A stretch of 64,000 nt of DNA from Galdieria sulphuraria (Eukaryota; Rhodophyta; Bangiophyceae; Galdieriales; Galdieriaceae): contig NW_005178469.1 in assembly GCF_000341285.1 (NCBI RefSeq), forward strand, positions 62,001-126,000, in the 5' to 3' direction. The notes beneath the pieces are model-generated. The model saw nothing but the letters and a program-made list of their open reading frames with translations, was not told the DNA's origin and ran no database searches. The position numbers were made by a program, and so were the translations under genes. Positions within the stretch are counted from its first letter, which is position 1; the number at the start of each line of letters is the position of its first letter. Shown here in pieces: positions 35,829 through 47,110 of the stretch.

Positions 35829-36514
35829 GTATCGACGCCAAAGAAACGGGAGAGAAGTATTTGTCCAATTGTCCGTATATGACGTTTGTGACAAAGCAAG
35901 ATGTTTTTTCCAACATGGAAAAGTGACGGATAGTTTGATATGGATGATTTCCCTATTAAGAATATTCATAAATAATATTCATACTTACGATTGACGACGA
36001 TATCATATGTTTCCAGATTTTACCGGTGAGATGTAATCAATTAGTGTTATACTATCTTGTTCGTCTTTGAATCTCGCTTGAAGAAAATTGGTTACCCAAT
36101 AGAAAGCTGGATGGAGGATCAGCAAAGCCATTTTTTCCAAATGAAGGAGGAAACTTTCAATAGAATACATACGAAAAAATGATTTATGAATAGGACAGAA
36201 AAATTACCAACTTTTCATGACGCGTTCGTGAAACTTAATATAAACTTGATAATTTGACACAGTCAACTAGGCTAGGTTAGAAAACTCTCAAAGATTGGGC
36301 TTTTCTGAGTAAAAGTTTCATGAAACACCTTCATGAGTCTTTAGCTATCTACTAGCCAAGTAATAATGGTCTTGAAGTGTTTTGTCAGTAGCTAACATTA
36401 CTAGGTTGGTCCATTTTCAACGAGACTGTTTTCTGCACCAAAGAAAAAATGAAAATTTTGACCGCCAAAAAATGAAAACTTTGAAAAGATGAATGATTGG
36501 CTTCGGGTCTCTTT
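35829..36514. other. Intergenic spacer, 686 bp
   Basis: AT-rich spacer between HDAC and FANCI. No coding frame with an ATG, no tRNA or repeat family. A GACCGCCAAAAAATG stretch at 36459-36473, 40-55 bp before the FANCI ATG, resembles an imperfect E2F half site. Holds the HDAC 3' UTR and FANCI promoter. Confidence 0.5.
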
Positions 36515-39500
36515 ATGGAAACGCAAACAAGTTCTAGTCAAGCCGAAAGCTCATTACGTTATCAAGCCTTTTCAAGTGAAGAGGAATATTCTACTTTGGT
36601 ACAAGAAGATGAGAATACTACAAGGTCACTGACCAAGAATATGCTTCAACGGAAACATAGCGACCATGACACTGCCGTGTCCACCAACAGCAACGAAGAA
36701 GAAGTTAACGATGCACTAAACTGCCCTGAAAACAACGACAGGAACCAAGTAAAGTCATCACCCGAGATTGTAAGTGATATTGTCGCAACCGGTTCAGAAA
36801 TCCTTGATAGCATCTGTCAGGGAAAAGATGTTGAAAAAGTAGCGAGTGCCCATCCTCTTCTTCCTTTATCTCTTTTATGTAGTTTTGTCCTTGAAAAACA
36901 GCGAAACTGGGAACAAGAAGATATTGAAACACAAAGACTTTTGGAATACGTGTGTATGGAGATTCAAGAAAGCTGCGACACTCAGACTTTGATCAACATG
37001 GTGCAAGTAGTCATAAATGAACTTGTCAGTTTTTATCAGAATAGCATGGTTTTCAAGGTATTTGACATTATAATATCGAGAGTTTTTGGAATCCTCAGTA
37101 GAAGACGCGAGTTTGAATATCGAGACTTGCGATGGAGCTATTATCGTTTTCAGATGAATAAGAATTCTTTAAGTATAAAAGAACGAGTGTATTCCGAACA
37201 ATGCTTAGTTTCATTTGACAGTATACGCAAAGTTGAAAGAGATGGAAAGATAGACGGGCCTTGCATCATATTCTTCTGTTTTAAAACTATCTTAAAAGAA
37301 GAGAAAGCTAGATGTCTGGTACCGCTTTTGTTGCAAGTGATGAAAGAAACAAAACCTCCCAACTGGGTAGGAGATATGATAATCGATCAAGTACTGAAAT
37401 CAATGAAGAGGATGGAGTTACAAGACATACAAAACATTTTCTACAAGTTGCTTCAGTTTGCAAATACGGGTAGTTCAACTTTCGATTCGTTCTTCACCAA
37501 GTTTGTAGTATTCATTTCCCAATTAGAAAGACATTGTGAAATGCTTAATCATTACGATTCCATCAATGCTTCTCAAGACTTTGGTATACGTCTCGATTCT
37601 CATGATTCTTCGACTTTACTAGCATTTGAGTGTTCTATCTTGAAACAATTCATCTTTACGTGTAGAAATGTGAGGAGCCTTTCCTTTCTAGATGTAAGTA
37701 ACTTAAAAACTGAATAGGAATCATCCCTTGGGAAAAGGTTCCTCAAGCTATTTAGAAAAGATATGAGACTGAGAAACTCTATTGGTTTAGCCTTTCTCCT
37801 AGTCGTTGCTCATAATAGAATTCTTTGCGAAGAAGTTTTTGAAACATTAATCTTTGTGCTCCAATCGGAAGCAAAAAGCAAAGCTCAGTTTAACTCAAAA
37901 TCAAGAGACATTCAATCGCTTGCTTCGATAATGTTTCCAAAAATGACGGAAGGAAAGGAAAGTCCTTTTTGGTCAGAAATGTTGGATTGTTTAGAAAAGA
38001 CAACCAGAGCCGTTGTCGATAAATGGAATTTTCTCATGGCGCCGTTGATAGAGTTTTCTATTTATGCCTTAGATAATGAAGAGTAAGAGATTGTGCTTTC
38101 ATAGTATAACATCATTGTGAGAAATCAATTAGGCTGTTTCATTTTCAGGAATACGGTTTGCACGGGCTTTACAAGTTATGTGATATTATACAAATACTAT
38201 TTTCTAGTGAAACGGGTTCACAAGCACCCTTATTGGATGCAATCTTTCGTAATCTGTTGAATCAGCGAATCGATACTAACTTAGGAATCCAAACCATCCT
38301 CAAAATGGAATCTGAATGTTTAACGAGTATTCTCAACGAGAGCTTCAACAGTAAAGCCAAACAATTTTTTCTGGAAGATTTTAGGTATATTCGTCCTTAT
38401 CAAGGTTTGCAGTTCATTCAATGTATATTGCCGATATTACGCTTAAACTCCGAACTATGCAACGTTGCTATCGCTACTCTCAAAAAGGTAATTTTTTTAT
38501 TTGTATTTGTGGTCCTATTCAAAGCATTATTAGTGTCTAGCTTTTAATCAAACTTCAAGCAGACGCCTTGCACTCGATAGTTTGCTGATGTTTGCCAATA
38601 TGTCTGAAATGACTCGAGGTAATCCATATTCTTCTGATATCGAGATGAGATACCAATACAGAAACTGTTAGAAATAGAGATAACGGTGGATGAACTTCCT
38701 CTTTTGCTTTTACGCTCATTGAGTCAAAACTATATGGTTCGTCAGAATGTTTATAGAAAATTGACCGCCACTTGTTTCACTCGCATGAGAAAATCTACGT
38801 GCAGACACATATTTTTCATCATGGAAGAGCATTGGAAGAGGTATCAACTTTATTTTCTTTGTAAGAGAATAATACATATTGTATATGTAGATATTTGGAT
38901 GACTCAGTGACTCCCGTCGTACAATTTGCACGATGCGTTGAATGTCATACTGGATTCTTGATCGAACCCATTTCAGAACTATTTCAATGCTACTTGAGCT
39001 TATATGCATTTAACAAATCATCATCAGAAAAAGATATTATGGTTCAGAAGGTATGACCATCTAGCTTTAATCAAAATCATATTTATGCATTCTCAAATTG
39101 GATAGCTTTGCAACTCAATCATAGCAACTGATCTTTTGGACTTGGGAATAAGCGGACAAGAGATCGACCTCCGAATGGAAGGAATTGCCAGAAAGAAACG
39201 TAATATTTGTCGTTGCTTTTATCATATGGTGAATATCCTTATTCTGGAGCTCATTTGTCAGGAAGAATTATTCGTGAGTTCACTTGTGAGTTGGCTCGTT
39301 TGAGATATCAACTAAGAACTGACAAGTTTTCATATATGTAGGAAATTGAGTCATTGACTTCATTATTTCATTTGAAGGAGAATCTTGAACTCGTTATGAA
39401 GTCCGCTGGAATGGCCTTTGAAGTGGACACATCGAACAAAAAGCCGACTAAACAAAGACAAACAGAAGATAAGCCATTGCTTTCCTCACAGTCTTTTAAA

Positions 39501-41248
39501 AGGAATGGACCCAAAGGTTTTCATTTGGAGTTTTCAATGAAGATTGACAACTGGAGGAATGTTATAGATCGTATAAGACAACTCAAACAGATGTCGCCTT
39601 CCAACCTTTGCTTTTCTACGGATTCGATATTCGCACAGAGTCTTCGTTTCCTTCTTAAATTAGTTTCTGATGAAATACGTAACGCACTGAGTTCCAATTC
39701 AAAGACTCTCATAGATGTTGAACAAAGAATTGAGATTAGAGTTCAAATTCCACTATGGATATGTGCCAGTTGGAGTGATTTTGAGGTAAAATGGATTTTA
39801 AAATGATGGCCCTTTGTGAAGAAATTTTACTAGTTTCGTCGTAACAACATCAAATCTCGACCTCTTTTGCCTCTCCAAAATGTCAACCACTGTTTACGCT
39901 GGCTTTCGACTTGTTTATTACCAATGGAAGAGAAACAAGGTCGGCGATTTATTTACGTCATTTCATTCTTGACCTCATTGTCCAGTTTAGAAATAGTTGT
40001 GGATTCCTGTAATCAACTGAAAATTCTACATCAAAAGGAAAATCTCAAAATAGAAGACAAAAAATGTTCTCAAATAATGTATTTGTTAGAGACCGTGAGC
40101 AAAGCTATTTTGGATATGTTGAGAGAGAGTCGATGGAATGAAACCAATGAACTACTGAGTATCCTGATGTTCGTCAAAGAATTGTACCATAACGACGATT
40201 CGGTAAAGATGGAAGACTCTTTCTTTACTTTGATAGTGAATTTGTGATAGGTTTGGGAGTATCTGGAGACATTCAGCATTGAAACAATATCCAAAGTGAC
40301 CTTCGAAGACGGACATTGTTTATTCAAGCTGCAATCTCTAACCTGGAGAACTTTAGAAAGCAAAATACTTTGCCTGGGCAATATTTCAACGATGATTTAT
40401 CGGTAATGTGTGAAGTTATTTGAGGATTGACCATTAACCTTTCTTTTTAGAAAACTTGGGGATATTGGGGAAAGTGTAGAGAACTCCACGGACTCGTGGG
40501 ATGGAGATAATCTTCTTATCGGTTCAGAGGCAGTTGAACAGCTTCTACAGAGCATAACTGCTCGGTCGTTTGATTTATTTGAAGACGTACGTTGGATTCT
40601 AAAGACTCAAGCCATTTTCTTGGAAGCGAACAAAGAAGCATGTTTGCAAATACTTTGTGATATCATTCAACCTATCGTTGATGTTTTGAAGAATTTGGCA
40701 CGTTCTCATGTGATGCAATGGCCTATTTGTCAGTCCATCCTTCAGTCTTTGATTCAGTCTTACAGAGTTCTGCATTATATATTCTCCATCCACGTAAGCA
40801 ATTTTATCTTTTTGGCATATGGTTTCTAATAATTCACTGTGTTGTTTTCTGTAAAGCTGCGTTATCAATTGAAGCCGGCTGAGAGGACTTGTCAGTTAGC
40901 CAACTTTGTACTGACCGAATATACTCCAGTCATTTATTTATTCATACCCTACATTAACCAGCATGAAACAACCCATTTGAAAAAGGTAATGGAGGTTGTT
41001 GTCGAGGCGACTTGGTTGAAATTTTGTAGGTGGTGAAAGTCGTTCCTCAATTAATTTTTCTCGTGGAACAATTGGAAACTACGTTGATTCGTCTTTCGAA
41101 ACGGACGCACACCCCAGAAATACTGAGAGGCTGGAAAAGAAGCACTGCACGAGACTTTAAAATTTTGGACGAACAGGTCGACAAAGAAAACAAGTCACGT
41201 AGAATAGAAAATAGTAAACATGTCCACGACGCAAGAGAGCAACCATAG
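36515..41248 (+). CDS. FANCI: FANCI, Fanconi anaemia ID-complex subunit
   Basis: DNA interstrand crosslink repair factor that pairs with FANCD2. I deduce 13 exons: 36515..37669, 37718..38082, 38133..38487, 38534..38618, 38672..38840, 38891..39050, 39106..39273, 39342..39785, 39834..40202, 40251..40402, 40451..40793, 40857..40985 and 41030..41248. Introns are 44-68 bp and every phase closes, giving 1370 aa (human 1328). The family is recognised from helical solenoid blocks such as LKKCLAFNQTSSRRLALDSL and from the C-terminus: VPQLIFLVEQLETTLIRLSK, then STARDFKI, against [20 protein letters not shown] and STSRDFKI in vertebrates. The first about 90 residues are Ser/Glu-rich and lack a counterpart. 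I could not locate the monoubiquitinated lysine with certainty. The last 29 bp overlap the next gene. Confidence 0.82.
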
Positions 41249-42182
41249 TGTTTCGCTGTTGCAGGATCTCGTTAACAAACAAGTACGAAACCTAAAAATT
41301 GCTATCACCAGTAAAAGTTTTTCTGTACTTTCTATCTTGAAAAAAGAGGTGTTGGAGGAACTGGTTGCAACCTACCAACCTCAACAATGTATCTGGTTGG
41401 ATAGTGAACATCCACCCCACGATATATTCAAGTGGTTACATAACTCTTGCTCCGCGTTGCTTCATTCTACCGTGGTCATCGACCTCTTCACAGATCCCTT
41501 GGGTGTCATGCCTACTGTCAACACTCCCAACTCTTGTGTCATCCAATCCACCTTGGAAGATCTTCAAGGGAACTTGAAACAAGTTGACAAGCCAATGCGT
41601 GCAATGGTTGTCATCGAAAACTACAACATTCTGGTTCAAACAAAGGGGTGGCATTTCTTGAGAAAATGCATGGATATCCTTTTCAAGGCTCATGAAGACG
41701 GAACGGTCGCCTTTGTCCTCTTGGGATGCCATGAAAGTGACCAAGATGTTCACAGATTGACTCATCTTGTGGTGTCAGGAAACCAATGGGAAGTTGTTGA
41801 TAATATGATTAAATGTAATGTTGTATCAGTCAGAAATTTGCTCTCCGGTAACATCAGACAAGAATATTTCCAGTTGACTGCTTCCAAAATCGATCCAAGA
41901 TCAAAGGACATTCCAACCAGTACTTATCTAAAAAAGATTAATGCCATAAAAATGACGACTCCACAAGAAACAGAAGACTTCTCAACAATATTTGGAGATT
42001 TGCCATTTAAAGTAGCACTTAGTGAAGCAGAAAAAGACAGAAGAGCAGAAGTAGAGTTACCCTACGAACATAAGAATGTTTCTCTAGCTGACACAGCTCT
42101 CGAGGAACATCCCAAAGGCCTTCTTGTTCCAAGTTCCGATGAAGATCCGGAACAAGACAGTGACGAAGATTTGGATGTTTAG
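41220..42182 (+). CDS. ELP5: Elongator complex protein 5 (ELP5)-like
   Basis: Intronless, 320 aa. A RecA-like fold is suggested by VVIDLFTDPLGVM and AMVVIENYNILVQTKGWHFL. The C-terminus has the Elp5 hallmark order: DLPFKVALSEAEKDRRAEV, then LPYEH, and a very acidic end DEDPEQDSDEDLDV. Elp4-Elp5-Elp6 form the RecA-like ring of Elongator, which modifies tRNA wobble uridine; Elp5 lacks Walker motifs, as here. The ATG at 41220 lies inside the last codons of FANCI in another frame; the next in-frame ATG is more than 90 codons away and would remove conserved sequence. Confidence 0.65.
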   Translation: MSTTQESNHSVSLLQDLVNKQVRNLKIAITSKSFSVLSILKKEVLEELVATYQPQQCIWLDSEHPPHDIFKWLHNSCSALLHSTVVIDLFTDPLGVMPTVNTPNSCVIQSTLEDLQGNLKQVDKPMRAMVVIENYNILVQTKGWHFLRKCMDILFKAHEDGTVAFVLLGCHESDQDVHRLTHLVVSGNQWEVVDNMIKCNVVSVRNLLSGNIRQEYFQLTASKIDPRSKDIPTSTYLKKINAIKMTTPQETEDFSTIFGDLPFKVALSEAEKDRRAEVELPYEHKNVSLADTALEEHPKGLLVPSSDEDPEQDSDEDLDV

Positions 42183-43298
42183 TCAGCATGTTTTCTAGTA
42201 GAAAATCTTCAAGAAGGCGACATTTCGAAACGCATGCCTTGCTATGAGTATCGTCGAAATTGACACTCATAATAGCAATATATTGCACTCCTTTCTTTAA
42301 GGTAGTAGGCAGTCAGTGATCGCTTTATTGGTACTTAATGAAAGAACCGAGAAAACAGATAAAAATCAAGACCTAATTGTTTCAACAAAATTCGCATTTG
42401 TTAATTTATCGATTTGAAAAATTTAATTTTTTAATAAAATGAAGATTATTTTAAATTATGCTTTTCTCTCTCGAGACATTATTGTATCAAAAGATTTTAA
42501 AATTAGAAATCAGAAAATTTAATGGTTGGACAAATAAATCTCTCCTTGTAAAGAAGAATGAAAGTTTAAATTTTAATTTTTTGATTTGTCTTGAAATTTG
42601 TAATTCTAAAAAATGCTACAAATTATAGAATTGCTTTTCTATACCATGTAAATCTTTTAATGTAAATGTTGACTATCAATCTTTTAAAAGCTATGAGGCA
42701 CAAGAAACATAAAATTTTTTTTTACTTTTGTAGAAGTGCTTTTGAATTGGTAGTTTATTTTAATTTGGAAGGATAGGCTTGTTAACAGATAACTCTACAG
42801 ATGATATCATCCTTGCTTGCAGCACTTTCGAGAACTTTTTGATAATTTTAAACTTTTGATTGCACGGCTTTGCGTCTTTATTTGAGTCATAGTTTTTGAT
42901 CGAAATCATTTGCCATTATTGCATCTGAGCTCCCTTGTCATTTATATTTTTCATTGACAAGCAGTTTGGTTGACTCGTTAGGAATGGAATTTTTCGAAGA
43001 GACAATGATTTCATTTTACATTAGATTTGGTTTGTCATTAATGTTTTGGTCTCTCTATGCAATGCTGGTTTTCAACACAATTTTGAAAATCGAATATGTT
43101 CTTTTTCCAATGAATGCGGCAGATTGTCCTTTCATTATTCTACATAGCATTTTTCGTTGTAATACCGATTTTGCATTTTTCTACGAATAAAACACCACGA
43201 GCCACAAGTTGGATCCAAACTTCCCACAAGTAGTTTTAGTGAGGTAGACGATAATAATTTCTCGACTTGGTGATAACTAAAACAAATACACTCTCCAA
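42183..43298. other. AT-rich intergenic region, 1.1 kb, longest spacer
   Basis: Strikingly A/T-rich, with many runs of A and T (for example 42410-42730), unlike the rest of the window. No tRNA, no repeated unit and no mobile-element end seen. The 3' part holds a short open frame (42984..43190) listed separately, and the final about 100 bp are the promoter of the Sec1-fusion gene. Could be a replication or matrix-attachment region; that is only a guess from composition. Confidence 0.5.
42984..43190 (+). CDS. Possible small membrane protein, 68 aa
   Basis: ATG-initiated frame of 68 codons inside the AT-rich spacer, with a hydrophobic segment ISFYIRFGLSLMFWSLYAML that could span a membrane. Codon use is not clearly distinct from background and I know no homologue. 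It may be chance in AT-rich DNA. Confidence 0.25.
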   Translation: MEFFEETMISFYIRFGLSLMFWSLYAMLVFNTILKIEYVLFPMNAADCPFIILHSIFRCNTDFAFFYE

Positions 43299-46200
43299 AT
43301 GCTAGCTCGGCCAAGTTTTCTTGGACCTATTTTCTTTACCAGTTTCTTTGTTGTGTTAGGTACGCAAACTTGGTTTTTCCAAAAGACAATATAATATATT
43401 TCAACTAGTTTACTTGCAAACCAAACCAGAATCCCATATCAATCAACGCAATTCTCCAAAGTCTCGTACTTCCGAACCCGATTCTCTTCTTCCTAGACGT
43501 CAACTAGTTGCCTTGAATTCTTCTCGTAATCCGCCACTGGTTTTAACTGGAGACGGAAATTCTCTTCATTTATCTTCTTCTAGTGTCACTGATATACAGT
43601 TTTTACAACAACTGGATATCCATTCCCAACTTGGCAACGTACTTTTAAATGAAACCTTTCATCATCGTGTTTCAAGTAATGGAATTGCCTTGACCACTGA
43701 ATGGACAGTAGTGGACAATGGCAATACGAGTAGTCCTAGTCGTTGGCAACTAAATCTTTCTACCGGCATTCTCAGTCAGGTAAGTATCCTATGTATTCTA
43801 GAACTGTCTCCAATAATTTCTTATCAAGCTTTCACTTATCAACGATGGAAACAATACTCAATCAAACATTCCACATCTTGGCACCTATTTCCTATATAAC
43901 GATGGAAAGAATTGGACCAATTATTTGTTTTCTATCCAAGTCAGAGCCAATGGAAGTAACGGAGCTTTCGGACTCATGTTTCGAGTGGCAAGCAATGCCG
44001 AGTATTATCGGTTTCTATGGAATAATGCGAATTCTACTGGTGTCTATCAACGCCTCGAACAGCACGGCCAGAATACTTTCAGGGTATTGAATCAAACCAC
44101 AGGAATAGGATATCCTTTTGGAACGTGGATGATCCTAACAGCAGTTTGCAACGGTCCCATATTGCAAATATTCGCCAATCAAACCAATGTGTTGCAAGCC
44201 AATGTATCAACAAGCCCTATTTCTCAAGGTTCGGTAGCTTTGTACACTTATGATGACGATGTCGTACAGTTTCGAGAAGCAGTCGTTGTAGCTGTTCAAA
44301 GTACACCAACTCCCAGTACAGTAACCCAAATACCTAGTCTTCAAGCTACTGCAACACCAATAACCACAAAATCTACTAGCACACCAACTGCTACTCCCCA
44401 CGTTGTAACAACCATACAACCAAGTAAGACTCCAACAGCAACACCTACACCTTCACCAACACCTACTGCTACTCTCGCAACCACTCAACCTCAACCTATT
44501 CTACAACATGGACAGGCATTGTTACAATTTGTCATCAAATTTGGAGACTTGTCGTTGAGCAACTATTCAAGCAACCTGAACCAGGAAGTGAAACAGAACA
44601 TTGCTAATCATTCCCAAAACCAAATTACGGAAACGAATATTTATTTGACAGCATTGCGTGCGGGTTCTGTGTATGCAACGTAAGTTGTATTTCATTTCTC
44701 TGATTTGCTTTCTCATCAGTCTATAGGTTTATGATAAGAACCTCAATTTCTCTTCAATCTTCTGTTGAAAACTTTATTAACGATTATGTATGTCAATCTG
44801 GAGGATTGGACAGCAGTTTACATACATCATTGAATTGTCAAGCATTTACGAATGGACAAAATATTCAGTTGGTAACTCAAGTGAAAAATGCTTCCAATGG
44901 CCTTAGTTCAGGTGCTATTGCAGCATTAGTAGTTTGTTTAGTTGGCATTCCATTGCTCATTGCTGCCATTTTGTTGTATATCCGTTTTCGAAAGCCATCT
45001 TTATGGAAAGTTTGCATCCAACGGGTTCTATTCTGGTATCCTCAAAAGGAGTCCAAAGCATCATCATTATCCAAGACAAAACAAAAAGTTCATAATGGAC
45101 TCCAACATTGCCATCGAAAGCCAAGTAGTCCTATGTTACAAGTTCATCTACATTCCAGTTTACGACAGCTCACTCGAGCTCGCCTTTTGGATGATATGCT
45201 GTATTCTTTGCAAGCAACTGGAGCAAAATGGAAAGTCATGGTGGTTGATAAACGTGGTCTACGTATTCTTTCGGCTGCTTGTCGAATGAATGACTTGATT
45301 TCTAGAGGCATTACTCTGATAGAATCTCTGGAAGCTATTCGTGACCCATTGCCTATGTTGGATGTAAGTTTATATATGGGAGTGTGAATTTTCTAAACAT
45401 GTTATTTAGGTCATCTATTTTATGTCTCCCAATGATGAATCTTTCTTAAGTCTCATCGCAGATCAAAACACTCAACTTGATTGGACCCCTTCTTTATACA
45501 ATGCTATTCATATATTTGCTTGCAATAGAATCAGCGAATCGTTGTTACAATGTATTCATTCCATTGGAGGGCGTCGATTGCTTTCCAAGTTGGTAACTTT
45601 GAAAGAAATTCAAGTGGATTATTTGGCAGTCGGTGAAAATGTATATCATTTGGATAGAACAGATAGTCTTTATCAACTTACAAAGGAAGAGAGTAGAAAA
45701 GAGGAAATATTTTCGAGTGGATGTCAATTTTGTACTCTATTGAGCGTTTGGAATCGTTTTCAACGCAGTTGGAATATGTCTCCTTTACAGTTGGAATGGA
45801 AATACGATGATAGAAATGTACTACTAGAACAATGGGTCAGTTGTGTGCAGCAACAATGGGAAGGTTATTATGCTCATTTTGACAACCCGCTCAACATCTC
45901 ATCGGAGGATCGGAAACGAGATAGTTGTTGTTCAGTTTTGATATGGGATAGAACATCGGACCTTATTACTCCCTTGTTGCATGATTTGAGCGTCGAAAAT
46001 ATTTGTTTAGAAATGAAAGAAAATGGAGAGTGGAAAGATGGAATGCCATTACCAGATGACGCAGATGAATATTGGAGTTTGTTGAGATATGAAAGAATTT
46101 CCATTGCTTCGCAAATGATTGCTCACAAGTTGCAAAGCTTTCTATCCGAATATCGTGTACAAGTTGGTTCGATGGATGATGAAAATACAATAGCTCAATC

Positions 46201-47110
46201 TTCCACATCCAACAGTTTACATGAAATGGCCAAAATGGTACGAGATATTCCACAATATCAGGAAGAAAAAGCCAAATTGACCAAATATATTGATCTATTG
46301 CATCGATGTCTTTTGCAAGTGGAAAATAGAAAACTGATTGAATTGAGTCAACTGGAGCAAGATATTGTTAGTGGAAGAACAGTCAATGGGAAAAGTATTC
46401 AATCAGGTTCATCCAAATGGGAGCATTTGATGGAAAGAGTTGAAACTTTTTTGAGCGACTCAAGTACGAGGGAACAAGATAAAATGAGGATCATCTTGCT
46501 GTGGAGTCTTTGTTGGGGACTCTCCATCACCCAAAGAAACCGATGGCTTCAAATGGCCCAGTTGCATGAAAATGTTCAAGTCATTCGAGCTTTGAAAGCT
46601 TGTGAGACATTGAATGTTTCAGATAGTCAAAAAGAAAGAAAGAAAAGAAGGGAAGAAACGAAAAGATTTCTTTCAAAGAAACATGCCTTTTCCCAAAGTA
46701 CGGATCATGAAGAAGAACTCTATGAAAGGGTCATTCCTGCAGTTTGTTCAGAACTGGAAAATATCTTAGGTAAAATTGAGGATAATGGATTTGTATCGGA
46801 AGATGAAGAAAGAAGAACCGGACGAACTAAGAATGCAACAGATAAACGCATTTCATCGTCTTCTCGTGTAACCAAAAGCGTTCGAAGGTCGAGGTCTCGT
46901 AGACGATCCGCACCCTCAGATGACTATCCATCATCATCTGCACAAATAGAAAAGCGACGCATATTGATATTTGTATTGGGTGGAGTGACCTTATACGAAA
47001 TTCGTAATTTACAGTCTTTAGCAGAAAGATATCCTATCAACTTGGTAGTCGGTGGTAGCTGTATATTGACTGGAGCTTCTTATTTGTCTCAATTATCTCG
47101 TTTGGGATGA
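43299..47110 (+). CDS. Transmembrane Sec1/Munc18 (SM) fusion protein
   Basis: Exons 43299..43359, 43409..43779, 43829..44679, 44727..45363 and 45410..47110 (introns 46-49 bp); phases close to 1206 aa. Order: signal peptide (FLGPIFFTSFFVVLV), a polar region, a concanavalin/LamG-like ectodomain (about 145-300: GAFGLMFRVASNAEYYRF), a Thr/Pro stalk (about 300-365), and a SEA-like segment (about 370-460). Then come a transmembrane helix (about 490-513: GAIAALVVCLVGIPLLIAAI) with a basic stop-transfer, and a full SM domain (about 565-1206). SM marks: KWKVMVVDKRGLRILSAACR, LIWDRTSDLITPLLHDLS, VRDIPQYQEEKAKLTKYIDL, RRILIFVLGGVTLYEIRNL. Closest SM class is Sec1/Munc18-1/KEULE (exocytosis). Exon 44727..45363 contains both the helix and the SM N-terminus with no stop between. 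The alternative is two genes, the second starting at the ATG at about 45133. Confidence 0.72.
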
